The translations under genes and the position numbers were made by a program. The notes under the pieces were generated by a model. It was not told where the DNA came from, did no database searches, and was given only the letters and a program-made list of their open reading frames with translations. A stretch of 64,000 bases of DNA from Fulvimonas soli (lineage in GTDB: Bacteria; Pseudomonadota; Gammaproteobacteria; Xanthomonadales; Rhodanobacteraceae). Each line of letters begins with the position of its first letter. The first letter of the stretch is position 1. The stretch is from assembly GCF_003148905.1 (NCBI RefSeq), contig NZ_QGHC01000005.1, positions 1-64,000 on the forward strand. The letters run 5' to 3'. This document shows, piece by piece, positions 33,787 to 42,353 of the stretch.

Positions 33787-35943
33787 CTACCTGGCTTCCT
33801 TCTCCATCAGCTTCTCCACCATGCCCGCCGGCACCTCCTGGTAGTGGTCGAACTCCATGGTGAAGGTGCCGCGGCCGCTGGTCGCCGAGCGCAGGAAGTT
33901 GATGTAGCCGAACATCTCCGCCAGTGGCACGAAGCCCTGCACGTAGGCCTGCGTGCCGCGCTGGCCCTGGTCGCTGACCGTGCCGCGGCGGCGGTTGATG
34001 TCGCCGATCACGTCGCCCAGGTAGGCCGGCTCGGTGACCACCTCCAGCTTCATCACCGGCTCCAGCAGCTTCGGCCTGGACAGCCGGTGCGCCTCGCGGA
34101 AGCAGGCGCGGGTGGCGATCTCGAAGGCCAGCGCGGAGGAGTCCACGTCGTGGTACTTGCCGTCCACCAGCCGCGCCCTGAAGTCCACCACCTCGTAGCC
34201 GGCCACCTGGCCCTCGCGCGACTCCGTCCGCACCGCGTGCTCCACCGCCGGGATGTACTCGCGCGGCACGCGGCCGCCGACGACCTCGTCGGAGAACACC
34301 ACGCCCGAGCCCGGCTCGCCCGGCTCGAAGATCATCTTCACCTCGGCGAACTGGCCGGAGCCGCCGGTCTGCTTCTTGTGCGTGTAGGTGTGCTCCACCG
34401 CCTGGCCGAACGCCTCGCGGAAGCTCACCCGCGGCTTGCCCATCACCGCGTCCACGCCGAGCTCGGTGCGCATGCGGTCGATGGTGATCTCCAGGTGCAG
34501 CTCGCCCATGCCCTTGAGCACGGTCTGCCCGGTCTCCTTGTCCACCTCCAGGCGCAGCGAGGGGTCGGCCTTGACCATCTTGTAGAGCGCGGTGGAGAGC
34601 TTGTCGACGTCGTTGCGGTTCTTCGCCTCCACCGACACGCTGATCACCGGCTCGGGGAAGCGCATGCGCTCCAGCAGCGCCGGGTGCGCCGGGTCGCTGA
34701 GCGAGTCGCCGGTCTCGGTCTCCTTCAGCGAGACGAAGGCGCAGATGTCGCCGGCGCGCACCTCCTCGATCTCGCGGGTGGCGCTGGCCTGCACCTCCAC
34801 GATGCGGCCGATGCGCTCCTTCCTGTTGCGGGTGACGTTGAGCAGGGTGTCGCCCTTCCTGATGACGCCGGAATAGACGCGGCAGAAGGTGAGCGTGCCG
34901 AACGGGTCGTTGATCACCTTGAAGGCCAGCGCGCGCGCCGGGGCGTCGTCCACCACGCCCTGCTCGCCGGTCACGTGGCCGTCCTGGTCGACGATGGCGA
35001 TGCCGCCGTTCTCGCCGGGGTAGGGCAGGTAGTCCACCACCGCGTCCAGCAGCTGCTGCACGCCCTTGTTCTTGTACGAGGAGCCGCACAGCACCGGCAC
35101 CAGCGCGCCGGCCACGCAGCCCTTGCGGATGCAGCGCTTGAGCAGCTCGACGCTGAAGTCGCCGCCGCGGATGAAGGCCTCGACGTCGCCGGCCTCGAGC
35201 AGCTTCTCGAACGCGGCGTCGTCCATCTCCAGCGCGCGCTCGATGGTCTCCACGCGCAGCCGCGGCAGGTCGGCCACCCACTGCCGGTCGGCGGCGGCGG
35301 AGAAGTCCACGCGGGCGGGGATCTCCTCCAGCGGCACGGTGTCCCACGGGCTGTCCTTGTCGTCGCCCTTCCACAGGTAGCCCACGCCCGCCACCAGGTC
35401 GGCCATGCCGACGAACTCGTCGTGGCTGCCCAGCGGCACCTGGCACAGCAGCGCGTCGGCGCCCAGGCGCTCGCGGATGCCCTGCACGCAGTGCGCGAAG
35501 TCGGCGCCGATGCGGTCCATCTTGTTGACGTAGCACAGGCGCGGCACGTTGTACTGGTCGGCCAGGCGCCAGTTGGTCTCGGTCTGCGGCTCCACGCCGG
35601 CCACGCCGTCGAATACCACCACCGCGCCGTCGAGCACGCGCAGCGAGCGGTTCACCTCGATGGTGAAGTCCACGTGGCCGGGCGTGTCGATCAGGTTGAT
35701 CTGGTGGCCCTTCCACTCGGCGGACACCGCCGCGGACTGGATGGTGATGCCGCGCTTGCGCTCCTGTTCCAGGTAGTCGGTGGTGGTGGAGCCCTTGCCC
35801 TCCTTGGTGTCGTGCACGTCCACGATCTGGTGCTTCCTGCCGGTGTAGTACAGGATGCGCTCGGTGGTCGTGGTCTTGCCGGCGTCGATGTGCGCGATGA
35901 TGCCGATGTTGCGGTACAGCTGCAGGGGTTTCTGGCGGGCCAC
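33787..35943 (-). CDS. elongation factor G paralogue
   Basis: A 718-residue translational GTPase with all five EF-G domains. G1 AHIDAGKTT (17-25), G3 DTPGHVDF and G4 NKMDR are intact, so GTP binding should be normal. The switch I stretch (about 49-65, [17 protein letters not shown]) differs from the usual GxATxDWMEQEQERG of housekeeping FusA. No rpsL, rpsG or tuf gene surrounds it, so it is probably a second EF-G rather than the str-operon copy. Such paralogues can be specialised for ribosome recycling, stress or fusidic-acid tolerance. Which applies is unknown. The gene precedes prfC on the same strand. Confidence 0.9.
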   Translation of the reverse strand: MARQKPLQLYRNIGIIAHIDAGKTTTTERILYYTGRKHQIVDVHDTKEGKGSTTTDYLEQERKRGITIQSAAVSAEWKGHQINLIDTPGHVDFTIEVNRSLRVLDGAVVVFDGVAGVEPQTETNWRLADQYNVPRLCYVNKMDRIGADFAHCVQGIRERLGADALLCQVPLGSHDEFVGMADLVAGVGYLWKGDDKDSPWDTVPLEEIPARVDFSAAADRQWVADLPRLRVETIERALEMDDAAFEKLLEAGDVEAFIRGGDFSVELLKRCIRKGCVAGALVPVLCGSSYKNKGVQQLLDAVVDYLPYPGENGGIAIVDQDGHVTGEQGVVDDAPARALAFKVINDPFGTLTFCRVYSGVIRKGDTLLNVTRNRKERIGRIVEVQASATREIEEVRAGDICAFVSLKETETGDSLSDPAHPALLERMRFPEPVISVSVEAKNRNDVDKLSTALYKMVKADPSLRLEVDKETGQTVLKGMGELHLEITIDRMRTELGVDAVMGKPRVSFREAFGQAVEHTYTHKKQTGGSGQFAEVKMIFEPGEPGSGVVFSDEVVGGRVPREYIPAVEHAVRTESREGQVAGYEVVDFRARLVDGKYHDVDSSALAFEIATRACFREAHRLSRPKLLEPVMKLEVVTEPAYLGDVIGDINRRRGTVSDQGQRGTQAYVQGFVPLAEMFGYINFLRSATSGRGTFTMEFDHYQEVPAGMVEKLMEKEAR

Positions 35944-36027
35944 GTGGGGAGCTCCGTTCGTGGTGGCGGGGAAACGCCCCAGGTGCGTCCGCCGCGGGCG
36001 TTTTCAATGCGCGGCCGGGCGGCGCCT

Positions 36028-36696
36028 TCAGGCGGAAGCGCCTTCCAGCAGGTCCTCGTAGAAGGCGCCGAACGGTTCGCCGGGATGGGCGAGCTGGATC
36101 TCCAGCACCCACAGCCCCGGCGAGGGAACGGCGCCCAGGTCGCCGAGGTTGCCGGCCTTGTGCACCGCGTGCGGGAAGTCGCCCAGGCGATGGCCCTTGA
36201 TCGCGTGGTTGAAGCGCCAGCCCATCGCCGCGGCGCGCTCGCCCGCATAGGCGTACAGCGCCCGGCCGCTCAGGCCGCGCGTGCGCCACGCGGCGGCGAC
36301 GTCGTCGAACAATGCGCGGGCGGCCTCGGCGCAGGCCTGCTGGCGCGGCGCCTCGCCCACCGTGAAGGTGTCGCCCACGTCGCCTTCATGGCCGTCGAAT
36401 ACCAGCCCGAGATCGACGAAGAACACGTCGTCCGCGCCCAGCCGCACGCCCGGGTCGGAAGGTTCGCGGTAGGTCTTGAGCGTGTTCGGGCCGATGCGGA
36501 TGTAGGGCGGGTGCCACAGCCGCTCCACGCCGTGCGCGCGGAACACCTCGGCGGCCATCGCCTTGGCCTGTTCCTCGTCGAGGCCGGGGCGCATGCGCCC
36601 GCGGATGTCGGCGAGCACGGCCCAGCTGCGCTCGCGGGCGCGGCGCATCAGGGCGGGGTCGAAGCGTTGGCCGACGGCTTCGCGCGGGGTGGTCAT
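36028..36696 (-). CDS. M24-family metallopeptidase-like protein
   Basis: A 222-residue protein with the pita-bread fold of methionine aminopeptidase/aminopeptidase P/creatinase. Likely metal ligands are visible: D in FFVDLGLVFDG, D in GDVGDTF, H in GHRLGDFPHAVH, E in WVLEIQLAHP and E in GAFYEDLL. It lacks an N-terminal creatinase domain and is shorter than PepP, so it is a stand-alone M24 domain. Start at 36696 (MTTPREAVGQRFD) is chosen because further upstream the frame enters the next gene. It is followed by the EF-G-like gene 84 bases downstream on the same strand. Substrate unknown. Confidence 0.85.
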   Translation of the reverse strand: MTTPREAVGQRFDPALMRRARERSWAVLADIRGRMRPGLDEEQAKAMAAEVFRAHGVERLWHPPYIRIGPNTLKTYREPSDPGVRLGADDVFFVDLGLVFDGHEGDVGDTFTVGEAPRQQACAEAARALFDDVAAAWRTRGLSGRALYAYAGERAAAMGWRFNHAIKGHRLGDFPHAVHKAGNLGDLGAVPSPGLWVLEIQLAHPGEPFGAFYEDLLEGASA

Positions 36697-36758
36697 GCCT
36701 GGGTCCAGTGGATGCCGGGGCGGGGACGCATTATCCCACCGGCGGCCGGCCGGGCGGC

Positions 36759-37115
36759 TCAGGCCGCCAGGGTCAGCAGCAGGGCCAGCGCCGCCGGCAG
36801 CGCCTGCACCCACAGGATCTTCCGGCTCGCGGTGTGGCCGCCGTAGACGCCGGCGACCAGCACGCAGCCGAGGAAGAACAGCCGCACCGCGCGGCCGTCC
36901 GCGCCCAGCCACAGGCCCCACAGCAGGCCGGCGGCGAGGAAGCCGTTGTACAGCCCCTGGTTGGCGGCCAGCACCTTCGTCTGCGCGGCGGATTCCGCGT
37001 CGAGGCCGAAGGCGCGCCGCCCGGCGGGCTTGTCCCACAGGAACATCTCCAGCACCAGGAAGTACAGGTGCAGCAGCGCGACCAGGACGGTCACGACGGC
37101 GGCGGCGGCGGACAT
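36759..37115 (-). CDS. DUF1304-family small membrane protein
   Basis: A 118-residue protein with four membrane segments and the DUF1304 hallmarks: a first helix ending VALLHLYFLVLEMFLW, then FGL, NQGLYNGFLAAGLLWGL and GVYGGHTASRKILWVQALPAALALLL. The function of the family is unknown. A strong ribosome-binding site GAGGAACC precedes the ATG. The 12-base leader GGAACCGCCATG is shared with the genes starting at 37478 and 42944. Confidence 0.88.
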   Translation of the reverse strand: MSAAAAVVTVLVALLHLYFLVLEMFLWDKPAGRRAFGLDAESAAQTKVLAANQGLYNGFLAAGLLWGLWLGADGRAVRLFFLGCVLVAGVYGGHTASRKILWVQALPAALALLLTLAA

Positions 37116-37232
37116 GGCGGTTCCTCGGGCGAAGGCCGTGCGCGGCCCGGACGCCACAGCATGACCGCGCCGGGGCCGCGGCGGAAGGGTGCTCCCGGCA
37201 CGCTGCCGCGGCGCCTGCGGCGCGGACGGCGG

Positions 37233-37478
37233 CTACGGGGCGCGCCGCCGCCGCTGCACCGCGCGGTGCCGCGCCAGCACGCCGGCGCAGAAGCCGAGGT
37301 AGGCGTGCCCGGCGTAGCCGAGCCCGAGCAGGCAGGCGAGCAGGCAGGCCAGATCGGCCGTGGCCAGGCCGTGCGGGCGTTGCAGGGCGAGCGCGCCGGC
37401 GGGCAGCGCCAGCAGCGCCAGGGCGGGACGGGCGCGCGACGCGGCGCGGACGGCGGGGCGAGACGGCGGCAGGCGCAT
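37233..37478 (-). CDS. possible small membrane protein, 81 residues
   Basis: A frame of 81 codons starting MRLPPSRPAV with two hydrophobic stretches (about residues 18-33 and 42-65, LACLLACLLGLGYAGHAYLGFCAGVL) and a basic C-terminus (RHRAVQRRRRAP). No family is recognised. Support comes from orientation shared with its neighbours, membrane-protein-like composition and the leader GGAACCGCCATG, identical to that of two better-supported genes. In DNA this rich in G+C a spurious frame is possible. Without it, 37116-37647 would be a 532-base gap with nothing else visible. Confidence 0.4.
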   Translation of the reverse strand: MRLPPSRPAVRAASRARPALALLALPAGALALQRPHGLATADLACLLACLLGLGYAGHAYLGFCAGVLARHRAVQRRRRAP

Positions 37479-37647
37479 GGCGGTTCCCGACGGTGTGGCG
37501 GACCCGGCGGCACGTCGCGCCATGCCGGGCGTCGGGAGGTCATCGGCGGCATGCCGCAGGGCTTGAGCGTGGCCCGCGGAACGGCGGAGCACGTTGCCGC
37601 GCGGCGGGTCAGGCGCGGCGCCTTTCCCCGTGGCAGCCCGCGCCGGG

Positions 37648-38421
37648 CTACGCGGTGCTTCCTTGTCCTGCCGGCGGCTCGCCGGCGGTGGCCTCGGCGC
37701 GGTAGGTGACCACCAGCACGTCGCGGTGCGCCGGCCGTTGCGGGTCGTGCGGGACGACCGGGGTCACGCCGTGGCAGACGCGCGCGTCGTCCACCAGCGC
37801 CGCGTCCAGCGGGCGGGCGAGGGTGAAGCTGCCCAGCAGCCCGCCGTCGGGCCGGTGGATGGTGGTGGTGCCGCGCTCGATGTTGGCGCGGTCCACCAGC
37901 AGCACCAGCACGTAGTCCACGCCGTCGCGGTGCACGCCCTCGGGCGTGGGCTCGCCGGCCGCGCCGGCGCGCGCCTCGATGCGGAACTGGTGGACCTCGA
38001 CGCGCCAGCGCCGGGTCGCCGGTGCCAGCGCGCCGAAGAAGTCGCGGCCGAAGGCCAGGATGCGGCGCAGCGTGGCGCCCTCGGCCACCGCCGGCAGGAT
38101 CGGCTCGAACCAGCGCTCGATGCCGCCCTGCAGCGGGTTGTAGTCCAGGCTCTGGTAATGCGGCTGGCGCGGCTCGCGGCGGACCGGGCCGGCCGCGCCG
38201 GCGGCGAACACCGCGTGGCGGCGCCGGCGCTGGCGGCCGCGGGCGGCCAGGTAGGCGTCGGGGGCGAGGTCGTCCCAGCTGGCGGCGAAGGCGGGCCAGT
38301 CGTCCAGCGCGCCGCCGTCCTCCAGCAGGCGGCGCATCGCATCGCCGCCGAGGAAGGCGTAGCCGTCGCGCCGCAGCAGGGCCTGCAGGGTGGGGACGTC
38401 GGGAGCGGGGTCGGTGGTCAT
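37648..38421 (-). CDS. 2OG-Fe dioxygenase, isoleucine-hydroxylase-like family
   Basis: A 257-residue protein of the 2OG-Fe dioxygenase family that includes bacterial free-amino-acid hydroxylases such as Ile 4-hydroxylase and BsmA. The iron triad is visible: H164-x-D166 in PEGVHRDGVDYVLVLLV and H217 in ARVCHGVTPV, followed by the 2-oxoglutarate-binding Arg in HRDVLVVTYR. Upstream HYQSLDYNPLQGGIERWFEP also fits. The N-terminus (YAFLGGDAMRRLLED) is normal for the family. It is divergent from the metX-metB-hom operon across 378 bases. Substrate is unknown; a free amino acid is a reasonable hypothesis. Confidence 0.85.
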   Translation of the reverse strand: MTTDPAPDVPTLQALLRRDGYAFLGGDAMRRLLEDGGALDDWPAFAASWDDLAPDAYLAARGRQRRRRHAVFAAGAAGPVRREPRQPHYQSLDYNPLQGGIERWFEPILPAVAEGATLRRILAFGRDFFGALAPATRRWRVEVHQFRIEARAGAAGEPTPEGVHRDGVDYVLVLLVDRANIERGTTTIHRPDGGLLGSFTLARPLDAALVDDARVCHGVTPVVPHDPQRPAHRDVLVVTYRAEATAGEPPAGQGSTA

Positions 38422-38545
38422 GGCGGGGGCGGGCGGAAACGGCAAGCATAGCGCCGCGCCGCGGCGCCGCCCAACGGGCGCGGGGCGTCCCGTCCGGCGG
38501 CGCCATGCGGCCGTCTGCGCCGGATTTGGCGAAATTTGGATGTGT

Positions 38546-38561
38546 AGACGTTTAGACGTCT
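38546..38561. promoter_or_regulatory. tandem met boxes (MetJ operator) at the metX promoter
   Basis: AGACGTTT (38546-38553) and AGACGTCT (38554-38561) are two adjacent 8-mers matching the E. coli met box AGACGTCT at 7 and 8 of 8 positions. A weaker third unit, GGATGTGT, lies directly upstream (38538-38545, 5 of 8). The array ends one base before the -35 element, so MetJ bound here would block RNA polymerase. A metJ gene occurs in this window at 6707, and the operon served is methionine biosynthesis. Confidence 0.82.
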
Positions 38562-38562
38562 A

Positions 38563-38592
38563 TTGACAGGACTGCACGGCGACCGGTAGAGT
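38563..38592 (+). promoter_or_regulatory. metX-metB-hom promoter
   Basis: A perfect -35 TTGACA (38563-38568), an 18-base spacer and TAGAGT (38587-38592, 4 of 6). The transcript would begin near 38600, just at the first base of the SAM riboswitch. Confidence 0.7.
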
Positions 38593-38600
38593 CCGTTCCA

Positions 38601-38709
38601 CTCATCGAGACCGGCGGAGGGATAGGCCCTTTGAAGCCGGGGCAACCTGCGGGACGAGCCCGCAACGGTGCCAATTCCTGCGGGGCGCGTGGCGCCACCG
38701 AGAGATGGG
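38601..38709 (+). ncRNA. SAM-I (S-box) riboswitch upstream of metX
   Basis: The leader carries the conserved S-box parts in order. P1 is CTCATC (38601-38606), pairing with GATGGG (38704-38709). The GGAGGGATAGGCCC segment is at 38616-38629, GAAGCCGGGGCAACC at 38633-38647, a P3 hairpin TGCGGG/CCCGCA-like is at 38648-38664, GGTGCCAATTCC is at 38667-38678, and the last helix GGGGCGC...GCGCC is at 38682-38695. S-box RNAs bind S-adenosylmethionine and lower expression of methionine genes. The RNA lies between the met-box promoter and the metX ATG (38800). Confidence 0.93.
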
Positions 38710-38715
38710 CGTGAT

Positions 38716-38761
38716 CCGCGCCGCGGCCCCGCGAGGCCGGCGGCGCGGGCGGCGGCCTTTT
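38716..38761 (+). terminator. terminator-like expression platform of the SAM riboswitch
   Basis: CCGCGCCGC (38716-38724) pairs with GCGGCGCGG (38740-38748), and the inner GGCC (38725-38728) pairs with GGCC (38735-38738). About nine bases later a T4 run follows (38758-38761). This GC-rich hairpin directly after P1 is a candidate SAM-dependent terminator. The spacing to the T-run is long, so Rho-dependent or translational control cannot be excluded. Confidence 0.5.
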
Positions 38762-38799
38762 CCGGCAATACCGCAGGCGATGCCTTGCCGGAGCCTTCC

Positions 38800-39825
38800 A
38801 TGACCTGCCAGCCGCTGCCCGTGAACACCTTCGCCTCCCCCGTCCCGCTGCCGCGCCCGCGCGCCGACGCGCGCCGCGACCACCTCACCCAGCGCAGCGC
38901 GCGCCGCGTGGCGCTGTCGCCCCGCTACGGCCACGGCCCGGCGATGGTGGACGTGCGCTACCTGTGGTGCGGCGCGCCGGACGCGCCCACGGTGATCGTG
39001 CAGGGCGGCATCTCGGCCAGCCGCGACGTGGTGGCGCTGGACGCCGAGGCCTCGCCCGGCTGGTGGCAGGAGCTGGTGGGCGAGGGGCGCGCGATCGACC
39101 TCCGGCGCTGCCGCGTGCTGTCGATCGACTGGCTGGCCCCGGCCGAGCTGGGCACCGAGGCGGTGTCCAGCGAGGACCAGGCCGACGCCATCGCCGCGCT
39201 GCTGGCCGAGCTGGGCATCCACCAGGCGCACGCCTTCGTCGGCTCGTCCTACGGCGCGATGGTGGCGCTGGCCTTCGCGGCGCGGCATCCCTACGCGGCC
39301 GGCCGGCTGGTGCTGCTGGCCGGCGCGCACCGCCCGCACCCGCTGGCCACCGCGCAGCGCAGCGTGCAGCGCGGCATCGTGCGGCTGGGCCAGCGGAGCG
39401 GGCAGGTGGACGAGGCGCTGGCGCTGGCCCGCCAGCTCGCCATGACCACCTACCGCGGCAGCGACGAGTTCGCGCGCCGCTTCGCCGGCGGCCCGGAGTT
39501 CCGCGACGGCCGCTTCCGCTTCCCGGTGGAGGACTACCTGGAGCAGGCCGGCCGCCGCTTCGTCGAGCGCTTCGACGCCGAGCGCTTCCTGGCGCTGTCC
39601 GAGTCGATCGACCTGCACGACGTGCGCCCCGAGGAGGTGCCGGTGCCGGCCACGCTGATCGGCTTCCCCTCCGACCGGCTGGTGCCGCTGGCCGACCTGT
39701 GCGAGCTGCAGCGCCGGCTGCGCGGCGCGGCCACGCTGGAAGTGGTCGAGTCGCCCTACGGCCACGACGCCTTCCTCAAGGAAACCGCCCAGCTCGCGCC
39801 GCTGCTGCGCGAGGCGCTGGCCTGA
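38800..39825 (+). CDS. metX: MetX-type homoserine O-acyltransferase
   Basis: A 341-residue alpha/beta hydrolase-fold acyltransferase that activates homoserine as O-succinyl- or O-acetyl-homoserine in the first committed step of methionine synthesis. The nucleophile is S150 in FVGSSYGAM, with acid D292 (FPSDRLVP) and H322 (SPYGHDAF). It is shorter at the N-terminus than classical MetX and matches the short xanthomonad form, some members of which use succinyl-CoA; acyl specificity cannot be fixed by eye. The ATG at 38800 is chosen because the frame upstream runs through the riboswitch. First gene of metX-metB-hom, predicted to be under MetJ and SAM-riboswitch control. Confidence 0.92.
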   Translation: MTCQPLPVNTFASPVPLPRPRADARRDHLTQRSARRVALSPRYGHGPAMVDVRYLWCGAPDAPTVIVQGGISASRDVVALDAEASPGWWQELVGEGRAIDLRRCRVLSIDWLAPAELGTEAVSSEDQADAIAALLAELGIHQAHAFVGSSYGAMVALAFAARHPYAAGRLVLLAGAHRPHPLATAQRSVQRGIVRLGQRSGQVDEALALARQLAMTTYRGSDEFARRFAGGPEFRDGRFRFPVEDYLEQAGRRFVERFDAERFLALSESIDLHDVRPEEVPVPATLIGFPSDRLVPLADLCELQRRLRGAATLEVVESPYGHDAFLKETAQLAPLLREALA

Positions 39826-39849
39826 ACATCAGCAAGGAACCCCACGACC

Positions 39850-41037
39850 ATGAGCGACTCGGCCCCCTGTACCCGCGCGGTGCGCGCCGGCATCGAATCG
39901 GACAGCCAGCACGGCGCGGTGGTGCCGCCGCTGCACCTGTCGACCAACTACGCCTTCGAGGGCTTCGGCCGCAAGCGGCCCTACGACTACTCGCGCAGCG
40001 GCAATCCCACCCGCGACCTGCTGGCCGAGGCGCTGGCCGGGCTGGAGCAGGGCGCCGGCGCGGTGGTCACCGCCAGCGGCATGGCCGCGGTGGCGCTGGC
40101 GCTGGAGCTGGTGCCGGCCGGGGCCACGGTGCTGGCCGCGCACGACTGCTACGGCGGCACCTGGCGCCTGCTCGACGCCTGGGCGAGGAAGGAGCGCTTC
40201 AAGGTGCGCTTCGCCGACCTCACCGACCCGGCCGCGCTGGCCGCGGGCCTGGCCGAGAAGCCCGCGCTGGTGTGGGTGGAGACGCCGTCCAACCCGCTGC
40301 TGCGCATCACCGACATCCGCCACGTGGCACAGGCCGCGCACGCGGCGGGCGCGCTGGTGGTGGTGGACAACACCTTCCTCTCGCCGGCATTGCAGCAGCC
40401 GCTGGCGCTGGGCGCCGACGTGGTGGTGCACTCCACCACCAAGTACATCAACGGCCACAGCGACGTGGTCGGCGGCGCGGTGGTGGCGCGCGACGCCGCG
40501 CTGGCCGAGCGGCTGAAGTGGTGGGGCAACTGCAACGGCCTCACCGGCGCGCCGTTCGACAGCTACCTCACCCTGCGCGGCCTGCGCACGCTGGGGGTGC
40601 GGCTGCGCCAGCACCAGGAGAACGCCGCGCGCATCGCGGAGCTCCTGGACGGCCACGCCGCGGTGCGCAAGGTCTACTACCCCGGCCTCGCCGCCCACCC
40701 GCAGCACGCGCTGGCCGCGCGCCAGCAGCAGGGCTTCGGCGCGATGCTGAGCTTCGAGCTGGAGGGCGAGGTGCCGCAGATCGAGGCCTTCGTCGACGGC
40801 CTGAAGTACTTCTCGCTGGCCGAGTCGCTGGGCGGCGTGGAGAGCCTGGTCGCGCACCCGGCCAGCATGACGCACGCCGCGATGGCGCCGGAGGCGCGCC
40901 GCGCCGCCGGCATCGCCGACGCGCTGCTGCGCCTGTCGGTGGGCATCGAGGACGGCGACGACCTCGTGCGCGACCTCGCCGCCGCGCTGGCGCGCGCGCA
41001 AGCCGTGCGGACGTCCAAACGCGCGGTGGGCGCATGA
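39850..41037 (+). CDS. metB: cystathionine gamma-synthase / O-acylhomoserine sulfhydrylase (PLP enzyme)
   Basis: A 395-residue Cys/Met-metabolism PLP enzyme. The PLP lysine is K198 in HSTTKYINGHSDVVGG. The tyrosine/arginine pair in YDYSRSGNPTRDLL and the SAESLGG-like LAESLGGVESLVAHPASMTHA near the C-terminus are typical of MetB. It joins the acylhomoserine from MetX to cysteine (or sulfide) to give cystathionine (or homocysteine). It begins 24 bases after metX, and its stop overlaps the ATG of hom (ATGA, 41034-41037). MetB and MetZ activities are hard to separate by sequence. Confidence 0.93.
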   Translation: MSDSAPCTRAVRAGIESDSQHGAVVPPLHLSTNYAFEGFGRKRPYDYSRSGNPTRDLLAEALAGLEQGAGAVVTASGMAAVALALELVPAGATVLAAHDCYGGTWRLLDAWARKERFKVRFADLTDPAALAAGLAEKPALVWVETPSNPLLRITDIRHVAQAAHAAGALVVVDNTFLSPALQQPLALGADVVVHSTTKYINGHSDVVGGAVVARDAALAERLKWWGNCNGLTGAPFDSYLTLRGLRTLGVRLRQHQENAARIAELLDGHAAVRKVYYPGLAAHPQHALAARQQQGFGAMLSFELEGEVPQIEAFVDGLKYFSLAESLGGVESLVAHPASMTHAAMAPEARRAAGIADALLRLSVGIEDGDDLVRDLAAALARAQAVRTSKRAVGA

Positions 41038-42119
41038 GCGCGGTGCTGGCGGCGGAGGCCGCGTCCGCGCCGAAACCCCGCGCGTCGTCGTCCGCCGCCG
41101 TGGTGCTGCTGGGCACCGGCGTGGTCGGCGGCGCCTTCCTCAAGCTGCTCAACACGCCGGCCGCCGCCGCGCTGCGGCTGGTCGGCGCGGCCAACTCGCG
41201 CCGCCAGCAGACCGACCCGGCGCAGCTGGCCGACCGCGCGCTGCGCGAGAAGCTGCGCGGCCAGGGCGACGCGCGCGACGACGCGGCGCTGCTCGCCGCG
41301 CTGGACGCCAGCGGCGCGGCGGTGCGGGTGATCGTGGACGCCACCGCCTCGGCGCCGCTGGCCTCGCGCCACGTCGAATGGCTCGCGCGCGGCTACCACG
41401 TGGTGACCGCCAACAAGGCGCTGGCCGGTGGCGACCTGCCCGGCTGGCGCGCGCTGCAGGGCGCGGTGGCGCAGGGCGGCCGCTACGGCGACTCGGCCAC
41501 CGTGGGCGCCGGCCTGCCGGTGCTGTCCACGCTGCGCCGGCTGCGCGGCTGCGGCGATGCGCTGCTCACGCTGGAGGGCGTGTTCTCCGGCTCGCTGTCC
41601 TACCTGTTCAACCAGTACGACGGCAGCCGGCCGTTCTCCGCGCTGCTGCTGGAGGCGCGCGAGCGCGGCTACACCGAGCCGGACCCGCGCTCGGACTTGT
41701 CCGGCGAGGACGTGGCGCGCAAGCTCCTGATCCTCGCCCGCAACGCCGGCTTCGCGCTGCGCCCGGACGAGGTGGAGGTGGAGAGCCTGGTGCCCGAGCC
41801 GCTGCGCGGCGTGGACGTGGATGCCTTCCTGGCGCGCCTGGCCGAGCTGGACGAGCCGCTCGCCGCGCGCCATGCCGCGGCGAAGGCGCGCGGCGGCGCG
41901 CTGCGCTTCCTCGCCCGGCTCAACCAGCGTGGCCGCGCCCGCGTGGGCCTGGTCGAGGTGCCGGCCGGCCATCCGGCCACGCGGCTGTACGGCACCGACA
42001 ACCAGTTCGCCCTCACCACCACCCGCTACAACACCCAGCCGCTGGTGATCCAGGGGCCGGGCGCAGGGCCGGAGGTGACGGCGCAGGCGCTGCTGGGGGA
42101 CGTGCTGGCGCTGCTCTAG
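41034..42119 (+). CDS. hom: homoserine dehydrogenase
   Basis: A 361-residue NAD(P)-dependent homoserine dehydrogenase supplying homoserine for MetX. The Rossmann motif G27-T-G29-V-V-G32 is followed by VDATASAPLASRHVEWLARGYHVVTANKALA, then GDSATVGAGLPVLSTLRRL, LEGVFSGSLSYLFNQYD, and GYTEPDPRSDLSGEDVARKLLILAR. It corresponds to the catalytic part of ThrA/MetL and has no ACT domain, so classic threonine feedback is not expected. It is translationally coupled to metB. Being encoded inside the methionine operon, it would be repressed by SAM, probably as a methionine-dedicated isozyme. Confidence 0.93.
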   Translation: MSAVLAAEAASAPKPRASSSAAVVLLGTGVVGGAFLKLLNTPAAAALRLVGAANSRRQQTDPAQLADRALREKLRGQGDARDDAALLAALDASGAAVRVIVDATASAPLASRHVEWLARGYHVVTANKALAGGDLPGWRALQGAVAQGGRYGDSATVGAGLPVLSTLRRLRGCGDALLTLEGVFSGSLSYLFNQYDGSRPFSALLLEARERGYTEPDPRSDLSGEDVARKLLILARNAGFALRPDEVEVESLVPEPLRGVDVDAFLARLAELDEPLAARHAAAKARGGALRFLARLNQRGRARVGLVEVPAGHPATRLYGTDNQFALTTTRYNTQPLVIQGPGAGPEVTAQALLGDVLALL

Positions 42120-42170
42120 CGCCCGTCGTGCCGGCGCGGGCCGGAGCCCGACGCGAAGCGCTGCGAGTCG

Positions 42171-42195
42171 GGATGGCGTGCCGCGCACGCCATCC
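42171..42195. terminator. hairpin after the metX-metB-hom operon
   Basis: A perfect 10-bp stem, GGATGGCGTG (42171-42180) with CACGCCATCC (42186-42195), 51 bases past the hom stop and between convergent genes. There is no U-tract, so termination is only possible, not shown. Confidence 0.35.
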
Positions 42196-42353
42196 GCGCC
42201 GCGCCCCGGTGGCCCGCCATCTCCGGCGCGGCGCGCAGGGGAGGCGGTGGTCATCGGGAAACTCCCGAAGCGGGAAGCGGGCGCGCCGCGCGCAGGCGGC
42301 GCATGGACCCTGCGGCCCGGATCGTGGCGGCGCGATCCGGACGATCCGCCGGG

